Shown piece after piece: positions 20,781 to 31,930 of a stretch of 64,000 nt of DNA. Every line of letters begins with the position of its first letter. The first letter of the stretch is position 1. Under the pieces are notes generated by a model. That model saw only the letters and a program-made list of their open reading frames with translations, was not told the origin of the DNA and searched no databases. The position numbers and the translations under genes are program-made. The stretch comes from Dendrolimus kikuchii (lineage: Eukaryota > Arthropoda > Insecta > Lepidoptera > Lasiocampidae): NCBI GenBank assembly GCA_019925095.2, contig CM034407.1, positions 8,134,710 to 8,198,709 on the forward strand. Direction: 5' to 3'.

Positions 20781-21350
20781 TTTTATTTTATTGCTGAAGT
20801 ACAGCAGACAGGCTGACGGTATATATTGTTACGACCGACAAAGACAAATTCGCACCTGCATTTTATTACCTTTTCGGCATTTGGACTTCTTTTGTTTACT
20901 TTGTGTTTAAAATTTCTGATTAGAAAAAGAAAAGAAAAACAGCCCATTGTGTATTGTAATCTTTTATGGTAGTCATTAGCCACGTGTGATTCTAGGAAAT
21001 TCGGCCCACGCGGCCGAGCAGATATATTACATTTGTACAGTATAAAGCATTGCCCCAATTAATAGATGTGGCAGTCAAGCGATAAACACAAGCGAAGCAA
21101 GATGTGTGTACATTCGGTAATCTATTTAGTGACGGACTTTGAGCGTGTTATTGAATTGTGCGTTACGTTTGGACTTATTGCGTCCGGTTATATTTGTACC
21201 TGTGTTATACGTGTTTGTATAGTTCTAATAAACTCTATAATAATTCCAACGCCATTTTAATTCGAGTCCTGCAACTCGTAACAATATGATAGAAAGTAGT
21301 TACCGACGCCTGTGGACATTTGCAACACTAAAGGTGCTACCAACGAGCTG
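20781..21350 (-). mobile_element. A-family retroposon A10, split by an LTR
   Basis: 20781-20826 carries the family 3' end in reverse (TTTATTGCTGAAGTACAGCAGACAGG, positions 20785-20810), and 21284-21350 resumes it (AAGTAGTTACC, TGTGGACATTTGCAACACTA). The gypsy-like LTR sits exactly between. The two halves are collinear with intact copies such as 26302-26617. Confidence 0.8.
20827..21283. mobile_element. Solo LTR, gypsy-like (457 bp)
   Basis: Begins TGTTACGA and ends TCGTAACA, perfect 8-bp inverted ends with TG..CA termini. It is flanked by a 4-bp direct repeat ATAT (20823-20826 and 21284-21287). An AATAAA-type signal lies near 21228. There is no internal coding, so it is a solo LTR left by recombination. 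It is inserted in A10, about 110 bp from exon 2 of the Goliath-like gene, inside intron 1. Confidence 0.88.
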
Positions 21351-23679
21351 CCGAACTCAAAGTCGGATTCGAATCTAACCATAAATAATCACCATAATTT
21401 ACTTTATAATTGAATAAATTTAGTTCACAATAAGTATGCTATATAACAAACTGCCTCAAAGTAGTTTTCTAATTTTAAAACAAAATTGTCAATTGTCTTC
21501 TGTTTCCATTTACACATTATAGAGCAGGAACCCGGTCGATTCAGATTTACGTTATATTATAGAATGAAAAATTTTTACCACATGTAAGAATGTATGTGTG
21601 TATCACCAGAGGTAAGAACGATTGGATACTATGAAATCTTGATTCTTAGTGGTTTAGACATTAACACAATATACACTTTGAACTATGTGTTAGAAAAGTC
21701 TGAAAAAATCAAGATACCTAATAGAGCTTAAAAAATAATTTCAACCAGAAATACTTAAAAATAATTTCAAGAGAAGATCCGTCGAGTTCTTTTTGAGATT
21801 AGGGTATTTTTGATTAAATGCATTTTTAGTATTACATAGCTAAATGATAAAAATTAAACAGATGAAGTTCCATTCCATGAGGAACACTTCAATGTGGAGA
21901 GGACTGACACAGTTGAAAGTGAACTGCAGGTGCGAACGATGAGAACGCAATACACCTATAAAATCTGGCAAGTTACATAGCTACGAGTATATACCACCTA
22001 AATCTACCTACCTATCATCTAAAAACCGATCAAACACTTGAAACACACGTAAGTCAAAGATTACAGACATAAAGTTACAAAAGTGAACGCACGAATCACA
22101 TATTGATATCACGGGTGATAATCGTACATTTATAATTAATCGCAATGGTTGTACTCTAGAAGTTACGACGTACTTAGCCAAATAAATATAGCGATAATCA
22201 TATGCGTGGCATGACTGTGATTGCTAATCGTAAAGTACCTTTACTTTATCATTTGTATTCTAGATAATTTTTGTTGCTTATTGTGCATAATTTAATAATT
22301 TAGTGGTTAAAGTATGCAGGTATTCGTCAGATATCGATGCAAGTCGGGAATAACAGTAGCGTAGACTTGGACTCCTGGTGACATACTAAAACCAGAGCTG
22401 GATCTAAGAATGAGGGCCTTTGCTCCAGGTAGCAAAGATCCGGAGGAGGTCACTTATAGTAAGCAGTAGAGTCAGGAAGGTGTTACAGATGTCAACATAA
22501 GCCTTTAAAAGTTTTTAGTGTCAAATTGACGGCGTTCCTTTGGTATCTCACAACGCCCAAAATGCTCCGTCTGCCGTTCCACAAGGCGACCGCGATCGTT
22601 ATGGTCGTGGCGAAAACGACACTAATATCGTCATCATTTTTGATCACAAAACGCTCACAACGTCCCATGTTAAGAGGTGGGTCGAAGTGGGCGTTGACCA
22701 CAGAGCATTAATTCTCTCTATCTCTTGACATTCAAAAAGGCGCGATTTTCAAATCAACCAATGACATTTGTGTACTTCGTCGTTTATGACATCAACGCTC
22801 CATTAATCCGTTCCACTAGAGTTTATGATTGTAACGTCCGCAAGCAAGTGGAATGGGAAAAATCGCGGTCGTGACGTGGTCGCTGTGAGTCCCTTCTGGA
22901 ACGTGGCCATTATGTATGCTAACTACTCTAAATCCGAAGAACGATGAGAAAGGCAAATTACAACTGAATGTTTTAATTGAATGTTTAATAACCAAAGTAT
23001 TGGTAAATTTAGATTTAATTAAACATTACAAATTAATGTCTAGAATAAAGAAAGGTTTGTTTATAAATAGATAGGTAAATGTTACATTTTATTCCAAGGT
23101 TACGTATTTTAAAGTTTATTATGTAAATAGGTTTGCTCGCTTTGTCACCCGTATTGGATTAGGATGAAAGCATGCCAGGTCTACGGCGCGTTAGTAATGC
23201 TGTGGACCCGAGACCCTACCGCATGGCAAATAGATGAATATCAGATTTAGTGATTCATGATCAACAGGACATCATTATAAAAAAATCATCCCTATTACTA
23301 ATAAACTATGACAAATATTTGTTTTAATATAATACTCTTGTGCAATAAAGTATATTCTATATCCGCAATACAATCAAGTAAGTAAACAAGATAATTATAT
23401 AACATACTAATTATAAATATTATTTATTAATTTACAAAAGCATATGCATAAACTTGTCTAGTTACTTTTTAGAAACAACTCAACGGATCTTGTTAAATCC
23501 AATTATCATTAAAAGTATCTTTTAAGCTCAACCATCTTGAATTTTCTCCGAATATTATAGCCTGTAATTCAAAGGGGGTGTTTTTACAACTTTAGTAGGG
23601 CATTTATGATTTAAACCTCAAGACACTGTGAGCTCTTTCTGCGTACACCGGAACACAAACCACCTTAATTGACAAATTC
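21351..23679. other. Intronic DNA, one GC-richer patch
   Basis: Mostly AT-rich. 22500-22900 is clearly richer in CpG and carries two overlapping plus frames and one minus frame of about 60-70 codons that contradict each other. No domain or splice-flanked exon was recognised, so I read it as an old element or regulatory DNA. Confidence 0.35.
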
Positions 23680-23990
23680 TCTTTTTAGTTTACCTCCCAT
23701 ACATTTTAACATTATACAAAACTATCAGCGCTAGGCATGTTGCTGAAGAGTTTCTTGCGCCCCTTTTCTCTTCAAGCCACAAGATGTTGCGAAACGGTGG
23801 TAAATTAGATTAGGCTCCCATAGAGTAAATAATAATCATGAACAAAAATTAAAACTAAATAATTAAAATGAACAAGTTGTCGGTAGGTTAAATAAAACAT
23901 TAACAATACTCATTGACACTTGACATCTTTGTCCTCCGTGATCACGGCCAGGGAAGTGGCCAAAACGTCAGAATAATAAAAATCAAATAT
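23680..23990 (-). mobile_element. Interspersed repeat F1
   Basis: Shares, in reverse, the blocks of 49280-49540: AACGTC/GACGTT near one end, the 12-bp palindrome CCGTGATCACGG, AACTTGTTCATTTTAATTATT, ACTCTATGGG, and CGGCGC-like AAAGAAACTCTTCAGCAACATG. No coding frame. Class unknown. Confidence 0.6.
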
Positions 23991-24142
23991 AATACCGACT
24001 TTAAAACCGTTAAAGTTTAGTTTTATTATGTGTAATAGTCGCCAAAACTTAAGAAAATACTATTAAATAAAAGAGTCACACAGAAATATCATTGTTATTT
24101 TGAAGTGGTATATTTTGTTTCGGTCAATATATATATATATAT

Positions 24143-24160
24143 ACAGAACTGTTAGGGTTG

Positions 24161-24232
<72 letters not shown>

Positions 24233-24250
24233 CAACCCTAACAGTTCTGT
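24143..24250. repeat. (TA)32 tract inside perfect 22-bp inverted arms
   Basis: ACAGAACTGTTAGGGTTGTCAC (22 nt, 24143-24164) and its exact reverse complement at 24229-24250 flank 64 bases of pure TA. The whole 108 bp is a perfect palindrome. A second TA run lies just outside the left arm. Confidence 0.85.
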
Positions 24251-24689
24251 TTTAATCATATGGCTATAATACCCTAAAAACTGCCCAAGATGATCAAAAT
24301 AAAGAATTAATCAGCTCATTATTCAACACAATAGCCGGCTTCCTATTATGTTCAGAGATTACACAAAATATTCAAGTAATTAATGTTTAAACAAAACAAT
24401 TAATCGCCTTTGGGCATTTTTGGCTTCAGTGTTTGAAAGCGACCTTTTGTTTTTATAAAATAAAAGTTACTAATTAATTTCGCAATACAGAAGTCAACAT
24501 TACACAGACCTATTTCCTAAATATGTTGCCTTATATAAACATCGGTAGGAAATGTACCTACACGTCGATTTTACTTATGTGTGTGTAAAACTCGCCAATC
24601 TGACAGTATCCCATCCATTCCCCAGAAATAAAGAAGTACGATTATTTTTTTAAATTTATTAATAAACATAATTAGCGGTAAGAGCGTCT

Positions 24690-24778
24690 ATTGTATTGTA
24701 ATTTTTTATTTGTGTAACTGTATCTTTGTGTGTTACAGAATAAAGCATATTCATTCATTCATTCATTCATTCATTCAC
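24690..24778 (+). mobile_element. LINE 3' tail with (ATTC)n
   Basis: TATCTTTGTGTGTTACAGAATAAAGC is followed by six or so CATT units. The AATAAAG plus tetranucleotide tail matches the end of the CR1-like LINE copies. Immediately after it, AGCCCAGCAGTGGGATAGAC is the RTE-type tail also found at the end of SINE B. Confidence 0.5.
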
Positions 24779-25464
24779 AAGCCCAGCAGTGGGATAGACA
24801 TTAGGATGGAACAATCATAAAAACTCTAAACTAACTTTCACAACGGTAATTTTTTAACTACTATAAGAATTCCACACCATGTAACTTGTATCAATTATCA
24901 CAAACGCTGTTTAATTCTTTCGATTGATTAAACCACTTCGCACACATTAGGCAAATTGTAATTAATGACGGTTGAATAAGTAATGAGGAAATTTAATTTG
25001 GAAGCGTGGTTATTTGATTTAACTTCCCACACATTACGCGTAATTACAAACCATAGAGGTGTATTACAATGTGCACATACATGAGTAGGTACATAATTAT
25101 TGTGACATCTAATTCACTTCAGGGTAGACAGAGAGTATATATTTTCATTTGCTTACTATCCTGGCATAATGCTTTCGTTTAATCTACTTTCGATCCAGCT
25201 CCTCGATAACAAGGGCTTATTCAAAATTCTAAAACACAAAATCTTTGAAGTTAGTACTAAGAACAAAGTTAAAGTGTAACGTACTAGCTATTAACAAAGA
25301 ATACATAAATAAAATATCTATAACTTAATAAAGACAATAAGAATATTGTTAACGGATACGTGTTTAGTAAAAATACTTTTAGTTAATTTAGATTATAATA
25401 TGTACGTAAATGTCATTAATTCTTTATAGTACACCAGCTAGGGACAACTAGCCTAGCGCCCGCG
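24779..25464. other. Intronic AT-rich DNA
   Basis: Apart from the short RTE-type tail at its start, nothing recognised. Confidence 0.4.
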
Positions 25465-25984
25465 TTATTGTGAATTTTGTAAACAGAGGGAGAAAATCTG
25501 GCCGTTGGGAGTCCCACACGCAGGATATTGATGCAAACCGGCCCTTGCAGGTGTTTTATTACCCTTTTTAAATTTGAGTGATCTATTGTTCGCGCTAATC
25601 TCTTTGTTCACGCCGCCGTTAGGATTCATAAAACCTTCTTTCCTCTGTTGGTGTTTCATGTGAATTCTTGGAAGCCATTGAGCTGACCATTTAACGATAT
25701 CTAAAACCAGTGGGCGGCATGTTGCTAGGAGGCCATGTCTCGTTTACAAATGGATGCGGGTCGGTCAGTCGGGAAATGCGCCAGTCGTGTTCTTAATGCG
25801 AACGACGCACTACCTAGTGCACTTTGGGAGCGAGTATTTTATAACGACGACCTTTGCGCGATTTATGTGATAACGATTTACTGCCCTACGTTTTGGTTTT
25901 GTTGTATTATTATGTGTGTACTTCTAATAATCTTTGTGATAATTCCAACGGTATTTTCGAATTTACATCCTACAAATTCGTAAC
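25465..25984. mobile_element. Diverged LTR related to the 20.8 kb solo LTR
   Basis: The last part reads TTCTAATAATC..GATAATTCCAACGGTATTTT..CAAATTCGTAACA, matching the 3' end of the LTR at 20827-21283 in order and spacing. The 5' boundary is unclear. The short open frames on both strands are not convincing. Confidence 0.45.
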
Positions 25985-26280
25985 ATAATAGTAAGAGCCC
26001 ATAAACGTCCCACTGCTGGGCTCAGGTCTCCCACTATAAGAGAACAGACAGTATACCAGCCACGTTTGTCCAAAGCGGCTTGGAAGGTTTGACACATAGG
26101 TTATCTCGATGTGCAGGTTTCATCACGATGTTTCTATCACCGTTGTTAGTACGTGGTAATTGTAACAATACGCACATTAGGTCGAAAAACTGTCTAAGAG
26201 GTGCATGTATTCCGGCTAGAATTCGAACCGACGCCCTTTGAGTTTAGGACACGTGCGCTAGCCATTACGCTGCGATGACT
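25985..26280 (-). mobile_element. tRNA-derived SINE, family B, copy B2
   Basis: Read on the minus strand it starts with a tRNA-like head (GCGTAATGGCTAGCGCACG, then GGTTCGAATTC as B box) and runs through ACCACGTACTAACAACGGTG to the tail CCCAGCAGTGGGACG. Adjacent to A4. Confidence 0.8.
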
Positions 26281-26301
26281 AACGCTACATAATATATTAT
26301 T

Positions 26302-26617
26302 ATTTTTATTTTTTATTGCAGGAGTTCAGCAGACAGGCAGACGGCCCACTTGATGGAAAGCGGTTACCATCGCCTATGGACATTTGCAACACCACAGGTG
26401 CAACAAATGCGCTGCTGCTCTGTTAAGGGAGACTGGAACCTGGTCACTAATGTCGGAACGCAACTCAAGGTTGTTATGGCGACATACTTTAGACCAGGGG
26501 TGGTAGCCATCCAGTCGGGCAAATGCCCTACCACCTGGCTGTGGGTTGTTTTGTCGCCTCTTACGACAGGCCGCCTGGCCACAGGAAATTGTATTCTTTC
26601 TCCGTTCCTGCACGGAT
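26302..26617 (-). mobile_element. A-family retroposon, copy A4 (full length)
   Basis: One of the best-preserved copies: minus-strand ATCCGTGCAGGAACGGAG to TGCAATAAAAAATAAAAA. Three overlapping open frames across it on both strands are all element-derived. Confidence 0.88.
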
Positions 26618-26984
26618 AAAGTATATATGTCAAGAAGTGAGCACATTATAATATTTAGAAATGTCAAACTTAATTTTTAATTCAATTCCCTCATAATAAA
26701 TATCATTAACGCCATCTAGTGAATGTGTAACTAACCATGAGAGCAACACATTAAAATTGTCGTTGTCATGACGATGAATTTGTTAGTGAATTACAAGGAT
26801 GGAGCCAATAAAACCTTATCGGAGCTACGATCGACTCATCGACTTTATTCGTCTAACCCTTAAGAACATTATTTTTTCTGGATAAAAGGTGCCCGTATGT
26901 CCTTTTATATATAGCTGGTAAAGTGTATTTAATATTTCATGACAGTTCATTGCGTAGTTAAGGCGTCACAATCAAACAAAGAAA
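26618..26984. other. Intronic DNA, nothing recognised
   Basis: No repeat or coding assignment possible. It contains AATAAAACC and GCCATCTAGTGAATG, which may be old element pieces. Confidence 0.35.
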
Positions 26985-27141
26985 TCGTCGGTGTCAGTGC
27001 AGGACCTTGTAACTACTACATTTTTTGGTGATATTATTTTTTCGTCAAATTATTAACAAGTAGGTATTACTTATATGTAACAATTTTGACAAATAATAAT
27101 AAAAAAAAATTAGTTACAAGGTCCTGCATTGACGCCGACGA
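26985..27141. mobile_element. MITE with 30-bp terminal inverted repeats
   Basis: 26985-27014 (starting TCGTCGGTGTCAGTGCAGGA) is the inverse of 27112-27141 with two mismatches in 30. The 97-bp centre is AT-rich with no coding. Superfamily not determined. Confidence 0.75.
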
Positions 27142-28019
27142 AATTCTCATTCGTGTTTATTATTATATTAGTTTGGGTTATAATGTTATTCTTAAAATAG
27201 TCGAAAAAATAAATCCAGCTGGTCTGGTCACCATTCGAATCCCTACAAAAATAAGACCTCGAGGAAGCCGATGTTTATTCAATAAGCGCGCTCCGCGGTG
27301 TTGCCATAAAGAAATTAATTTACAAGTTAAAACGCCTCCGCGCGTTTGCTGAATATTTTTGGCGGAATCAAATAAAGAATGGAAATTACGGTGGAATATT
27401 TTTGTTATTGGCAATATCCTACCTATATTGAGTTTTGAAGTTGACGTTTGGCAATGACGTTGTTTGCTTGAAATATTTATGAAGTTATTGACTTATTCTA
27501 AACATTGACGTAATCGAAATACTATTATTAGCTTTTTTTTAAATAATTAAAATATACTTAGTATAGTATAAGATTTTCGATTGCACCTTCTTCATCTACC
27601 TTAAAAATAAACCAAATATCATGAAAATTAGTAGATAATGTGGATAAGTATAATTTAGAATTATCCGGAAAAATTTAGTCCTACCAAGGCGCCTAAGGCT
27701 GCATGCAGCTGTACCGCGGGCGCCTCTTTCTTTCTTTAACTGAGAAGGATAGAAAATTCTGAAAAAACTTTAATGTGGTAGATTTTAAAAATAATTTCAA
27801 TGATTTGTTAAATAAAAGTATTAATATTAATTATGAATTCATTAGCACTTTTCTTATCGTCTTTATTGAGGCAAAGACACATGTTTTTTATTAATATTTG
27901 GTTAACTTAGTTTACATTTAAATATAGTAATTTATTGAATATATGACTGACTAAGAAGTATTAATCTTTATACATTAAATTGTAATATAAAAGTGGTATT
28001 TTAAATATTTCATTAAAAA
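27142..28019. other. Intronic DNA with a short CpG-rich patch
   Basis: 27240-27380 contains CGCGCTCCGCGG and CCTCCGCGCG and overlapping frames on both strands, without domain. CGCGGGCGCCTC near 27716 is another small GC patch. No element assigned. Confidence 0.35.
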
Positions 28020-28240
28020 AAATTGTGTGTCTGCAGTTCAAACGCAGTAGAAGTGAAACAAAGTGTGACAAGGGGTGAGAGGGATTCTAAATTTCGTGAT
28101 GTTTCATATATTATATCTTTACTACATTAATACATTTAAGCTTTAAAATAAGAAATTTGAAGTATTAACGAAATATTTCAAAACATTTCCAACTCTATCT
28201 GTATGAGCATAGTGTTTAAATTATTAAATATTATGTATTC
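28020..28240. mobile_element. MITE M6, partial
   Basis: The blocks CAAACGCAGTAGAAGTGAAACAAAGTGTGACAAGGGG (37 nt, near 28037-28074), GTATTAACGAAATATTTCAAAAC and AACTCTATCTGTATGAGC are the reverse of 38985-39215. The GTGACAAGGGG-type ends relate it to M4 and M5. Confidence 0.6.
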
Positions 28241-29319
28241 TATCTCATTCTCTCGCAGGCTTAGTCCTATAGATTTATATATTTAACTATTTTTAGTGTC
28301 ACTTTTTCGTTTCATCGAGTTTCAAATCACGATTTAAAAAAGTTTCACTTCAATATAATGTGTTCTATCTCATTCGCTCGCAGGCTTAGTCCTATAGATT
28401 TATGTGTTTATCTCTTTTTAGTACCGCTTTTTCATTTCATCGAGTTTCAAATCACAACGATTCTAAAGAACTTTCAGTAAAAAACAAGTTTAAAATAAAT
28501 CGGTTGAGTAATTATTAAGTTATAGGCAATGACAACAGCGGGATCTTCTAATAGAAGTAAAATTTGCTTAAAAGAAGAACCCAGCAATAGACTATATTTT
28601 CATTTTCATTGTTAAAACAGTATAAATGCTATGATGACGTTGAGAACGTTAAAGCATCAACGGCAGTCTCCTCGCTCAGCATGGTGGTCTCGTTCGTATT
28701 CGTGACAGCAATATCAATTATTTCTAGACTTCCTCTTCCTGCATCAACAGATCACAATCAACGCGGATTTATTATGTTTAAATATGAGTACGTTTTCATC
28801 GATTAACATATAGGTGCAAAACGATTAGTTTATGTCCTTACTTTTTAGGGTTCCATAACAGTTATAGCATCATCTTTATAGAATCATCATGTCCTACCCA
28901 ACGGAGGGACGATTGTTTGTCTGTTGTAGACATTTTAATCAAAATCTACTGGGTATATATGAATCGAATTTGGCAGGTTCTTGTATTCTCTATACGCTGG
29001 TACAGTGTAATCGTGAAGCAATAAGGTATTATAGTTACCTTATAACTAATTGTAACTGAGAAACCAATAAGAGTAACTTGTTTTTCTCGTGGACATACAT
29101 TATTTGTGAATGAAAAAAGTTCAATATCATTGAATTATTACACGGAATATGGATGGCATAGTACAATAAGCAGCATAAATTGTTGTTCCTTGGAAGATAA
29201 TTTTGGGACGTCACACATACGATGTTTGCAATCAATTAAGCTACTGAATTAAGTTTACTTAAGAACATTTAAAGTTAGATATTGTACAAAATGTTTAAAA
29301 TTAACAATCTAAAAACTTC
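28241..29319. other. Intronic DNA with a local ~100-bp direct repeat
   Basis: 28235-28330 and 28355-28460 repeat TCTATCTCATTC..TCGCAGGCTTAGTCCTATAG and TTTCATCGAGTTTCAAATCAC with few changes, a tandem duplication. Otherwise nothing recognised. Confidence 0.55.
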
Positions 29320-29520
29320 GTTTAAAAAAACCGACTTCAAAAACTAAAAAGTATAAAATAACTTAATAAAGATTTTTGACTAAGAATTTATTTAGTTTAT
29401 TAAGAGACAAAATAATATAAAATTTTCTACTGTCTCTTAATAAACTAAATAAATTCTTAGTCAAAAATCTTTATTAAATTATTTTATACTTTTTAGTTTT
29501 TGAAGTCGGTTTTTTTAAAC
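29320..29520. repeat. 90-bp near-perfect foldback
   Basis: 29320-29409 and 29431-29520 are reverse complements at 89 of 90 positions around a 21-base loop. Each outer end carries AACCGACTTCAAAAAC. A further TTTTTGAAGTCGGTT at about 29809-29823 suggests that the foldback is one end of a larger element reaching 29826. Confidence 0.9.
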
Positions 29521-29826
29521 AAAGATTTTTTTATTTGTTACTTATAAGTGTCTAGCTATGAGTAGGCCTACTAAAGGTGGCGCGCGCCTTAAAAAATGTA
29601 GATCCCAAGAAATGGAAACGGAAAATTTTCATAAAAAAATGTTCATAAAATGAAAACTACTGGGCCAAACTATGTTAAATTTTAAGAGGACCAAATGACA
29701 ACTATTCCGCATCGAACTAAAGAAGAATCACGTAAATCGGATCATAAATCTCAGAGTAATCGGTGTACATACATAAAAAAATACCATTCAAATTGAGAAC
29801 CTCCTCCTTTTTGAAGTCGGTTAAAA
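29521..29826. mobile_element. Remainder of the CCGACTTCAAAAA element
   Basis: Ends GAACCTCCTCCTTTTTGAAGTCGGTT (29796-29822), an end sequence common in Lepidoptera and inverse to AACCGACTTCAAAAA at 29329. The interior has no coding. Confidence 0.55.
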
Positions 29827-29904
29827 ACAAGGTGTAATGACCACTACAAAATGGTGTAATGAAACCGGGAAATAAATAGAAATTAGGAATGTATCTTATA
29901 CGTT

Positions 29905-29960
29905 ACTAAAGAACCAATAACGTAAATATAACTTGCTTAGCTTTAATATACATTGTGTAT
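29905..29960 (+). mobile_element. SINE family C relic (C5)
   Basis: ATAACGTAAATATAACTTGCTTAGC..ATATACATTGTGTATACG matches the 3' body of C1 and C2. Confidence 0.45.
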
Positions 29961-30339
29961 ACGAAAAATATGTTTAAACTAATTTCGTTATTATTACATT
30001 GATTGGATGGATTGCATAGTACAATAAGCAACATAAATACTTACACTGGTGTCAATAAATTATATATTCATCCATTCACAAACAAAACCTATGTTTTCAA
30101 CTCAGACATTTTAACGAGTAAAATAACGTGAATTCGCGGACAATGAGTGATACAACAATAACATGACCGGCAGTTGGTGGGAGCAACAGGTTAATCATAT
30201 ACCACGTGAGTCATCACCAACCGTAATGACCGAGATACATTTTCACACAATCCACTTACAATCAACATAACGTAGTTCTAAGCGGGTGAAGTGTTTAGAA
30301 AGAAAAAGACTTTCATTTCAAGATAGCGACGCACTTACA

Positions 30340-30790
30340 TTGCTTACATGTTTTATGATGTAAATACTAGTATAATATATCAACTTTGTGAATTTATACG
30401 CCGCATATTTAGTAAACAAGGTTTGCACTCAGCTTGTTATATAATAACTGACCATAGACGTCCGACTGCTGGACTCGGATCTTCCACTATAGGGGAACGG
30501 ACAGTATACCAGCCACGTTTGTCCAAGGCGGCTTGGAAGGTTTGACACATAGGTACCTCGATGTGCAGGTTTCATCACGATGTTTTCCTTCACCGTTGTT
30601 AGCACGTGGTAATTGTAACAATATGCACATTAGGGCAGAAAACTGTCTAAATGGTGCATGCGTTCCAGCCAGGACTCCCCGCCCTTAGAGTTTGGTACCC
30701 GTGCGCTAACCATTAAGCTACCACGACTCAGTTTGTTGCTGTGCCGGAATTATATACGAAGCAACGCTTATTTTCATTGCAAACCTTTTT
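30340..30790. mobile_element. Interspersed repeat D, split by SINE B3
   Basis: Left part ..ATACGCCGCATATTTAGTAAACAAGGTTTGCACTCAG (30399-30432) and right part GCTGTGCCGGAATTATATACGAAGCAACGC (30738-30767) are contiguous in the related copy at about 57965-58100 (minus). SINE B3 sits between them. Confidence 0.65.
30439..30725 (-). mobile_element. tRNA-derived SINE B3 with target duplication
   Basis: Complete family B copy on the minus strand. It is flanked by ACTCAGCTTGTT (30427-30438) and ACTCAGTTTGTT (30726-30737), an 11/12 target-site duplication made inside repeat D. The tRNA-like head is at the right end (..GTGGTAGCTTAATGGTTAGC). Confidence 0.88.
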
Positions 30791-31198
30791 GAAGTGAAAC
30801 TTCTATATCGACGGGGGGGTCTTAGGATTTTTCTGTCTCGAAAAAGCGTTACGGCCGCGTGGAAGAGCGGTATAAATTTAGACTAGACATGGTGAGAGGC
30901 GGCATAATTTTAGAGTAGACTATGCATGCGTTTTTTGGATCCGGATCGAATTCAGTTTTTTGAAATAAAAAATGCATTCATTAAAATGTACCTAACCTAA
31001 CCAAATCATAATTTGCAGTAAACCTGCGAAAAATCGAAATGTGTGCTGAGACACATAGTAGAAGTGAAACTTCAACGGACAAGTGGAAAAACGAATGGCA
31101 ACGGATAAGTGGCAAAACGAATCGCAACAAAATTTTAACTTGAAGTTTTACGGGCAGGTTTTTAAATTGGAAAAGTACATTTACATTGTACATTTTTT
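30786..31198 (+). mobile_element. Foldback-type element, copy 1 (half)
   Basis: Starts TTTTTGAAGTGAAACTTCTA, continues through GGTCTTAGGATTTTTCTGTC, GGTGAGAGGCGGCATAA and ACCTAACCAAATCATAATTTGCAGTAAACC, into AAATCGAAATGTGTGCTGAG..ACGGGCAGG. 51045-51547 is the second copy (minus), which carries an extra inverted arm. No transposase seen. Confidence 0.75.
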
Positions 31199-31288
31199 AT
31201 GTTGTAACACACCAGAATCGACCCGAATATATTTATTAATATTTTTATGTTTATTATATGGTTCAAAAAGAGTTACATTTTATGTCCT

Positions 31289-31360
31289 GACTGCTCCATC
31301 TGGGGTACAAGATCACTGGTGCCCAAAAGGCTGGCTGCATTGCCAATTTGCCACGCAGTA
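31289..31360 (-). pseudogene. LINE ORF2 C-terminal fragment (QRGNAASLLGT family)
   Basis: The minus strand translates QIGNAASLLGTS.., the same segment as AIQRGNAASILGTLP at 58515-58709. Only about 24 codons remain. Confidence 0.55.
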
Positions 31361-31364
31361 AATG

Positions 31365-31930
31365 GTATGTGTAATGTATTATAATGAACTAATTTTAACA
31401 TACTAATATTTAATATTAAATCGTTACCGTTTATGTCAACCCTAATAGTGCTTATGATAATATTTTGTAACTGTCGACGACGGTATTCTCGAATCCAACG
31501 GGTAGAACGTAATATTTACCAACTTAATATTAATATATTATAATATTAAACTTGTAGATTAAAGTACCCACTCTGTGTTGTGATTCAATCACTCCAAATT
31601 AAAAAAAACAATGAATTTTAATTCAAAACACTCAAGGAATAAGATATAAAATAGTTTGTACTCCGACTTGTTTACATTGCTCACATGCCTGTTCACTCTT
31701 TATGTCGTGAATAAAAACAATACAAATTAATTCAGCCACAGAAGTGATGTTGTAGCGTTTGCCAGATAACGCCTCTACACCTGTGTTATTTTACATACAT
31801 TGTTTGTATTTTATTTTACCAACAATTGGTATGTAAAAGCCGCGGTACGTATTTAATTTATTTATTATCTTTTAGAGATTCGGCGACAACGACGGTTCAA
31901 CTTAAATTATTTGTACAAATTTATACACAA
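31365..31930. other. Intronic AT-rich DNA
   Basis: Nothing recognised. It ends at the Helitron H7 boundary. Confidence 0.4.

Noticed and set aside
22492..22728. Three overlapping frames in the CpG-rich patch near 22.6 kb
   Set aside because: Mutually exclusive phases and strands, no splice-flanked segment and no domain.
24751..24778. Regular short repeats as a possible CRISPR-like array
   Set aside because: Simple (ATTC)n tail of a LINE with no spacers, in a eukaryotic genome.
26350..26667. Open frames of 89-97 codons on both strands
   Set aside because: All lie in retroposon A4 and recur with the other A copies (6779-7291, 32119-32543, 4033-4366); the family has no consistent coding frame.
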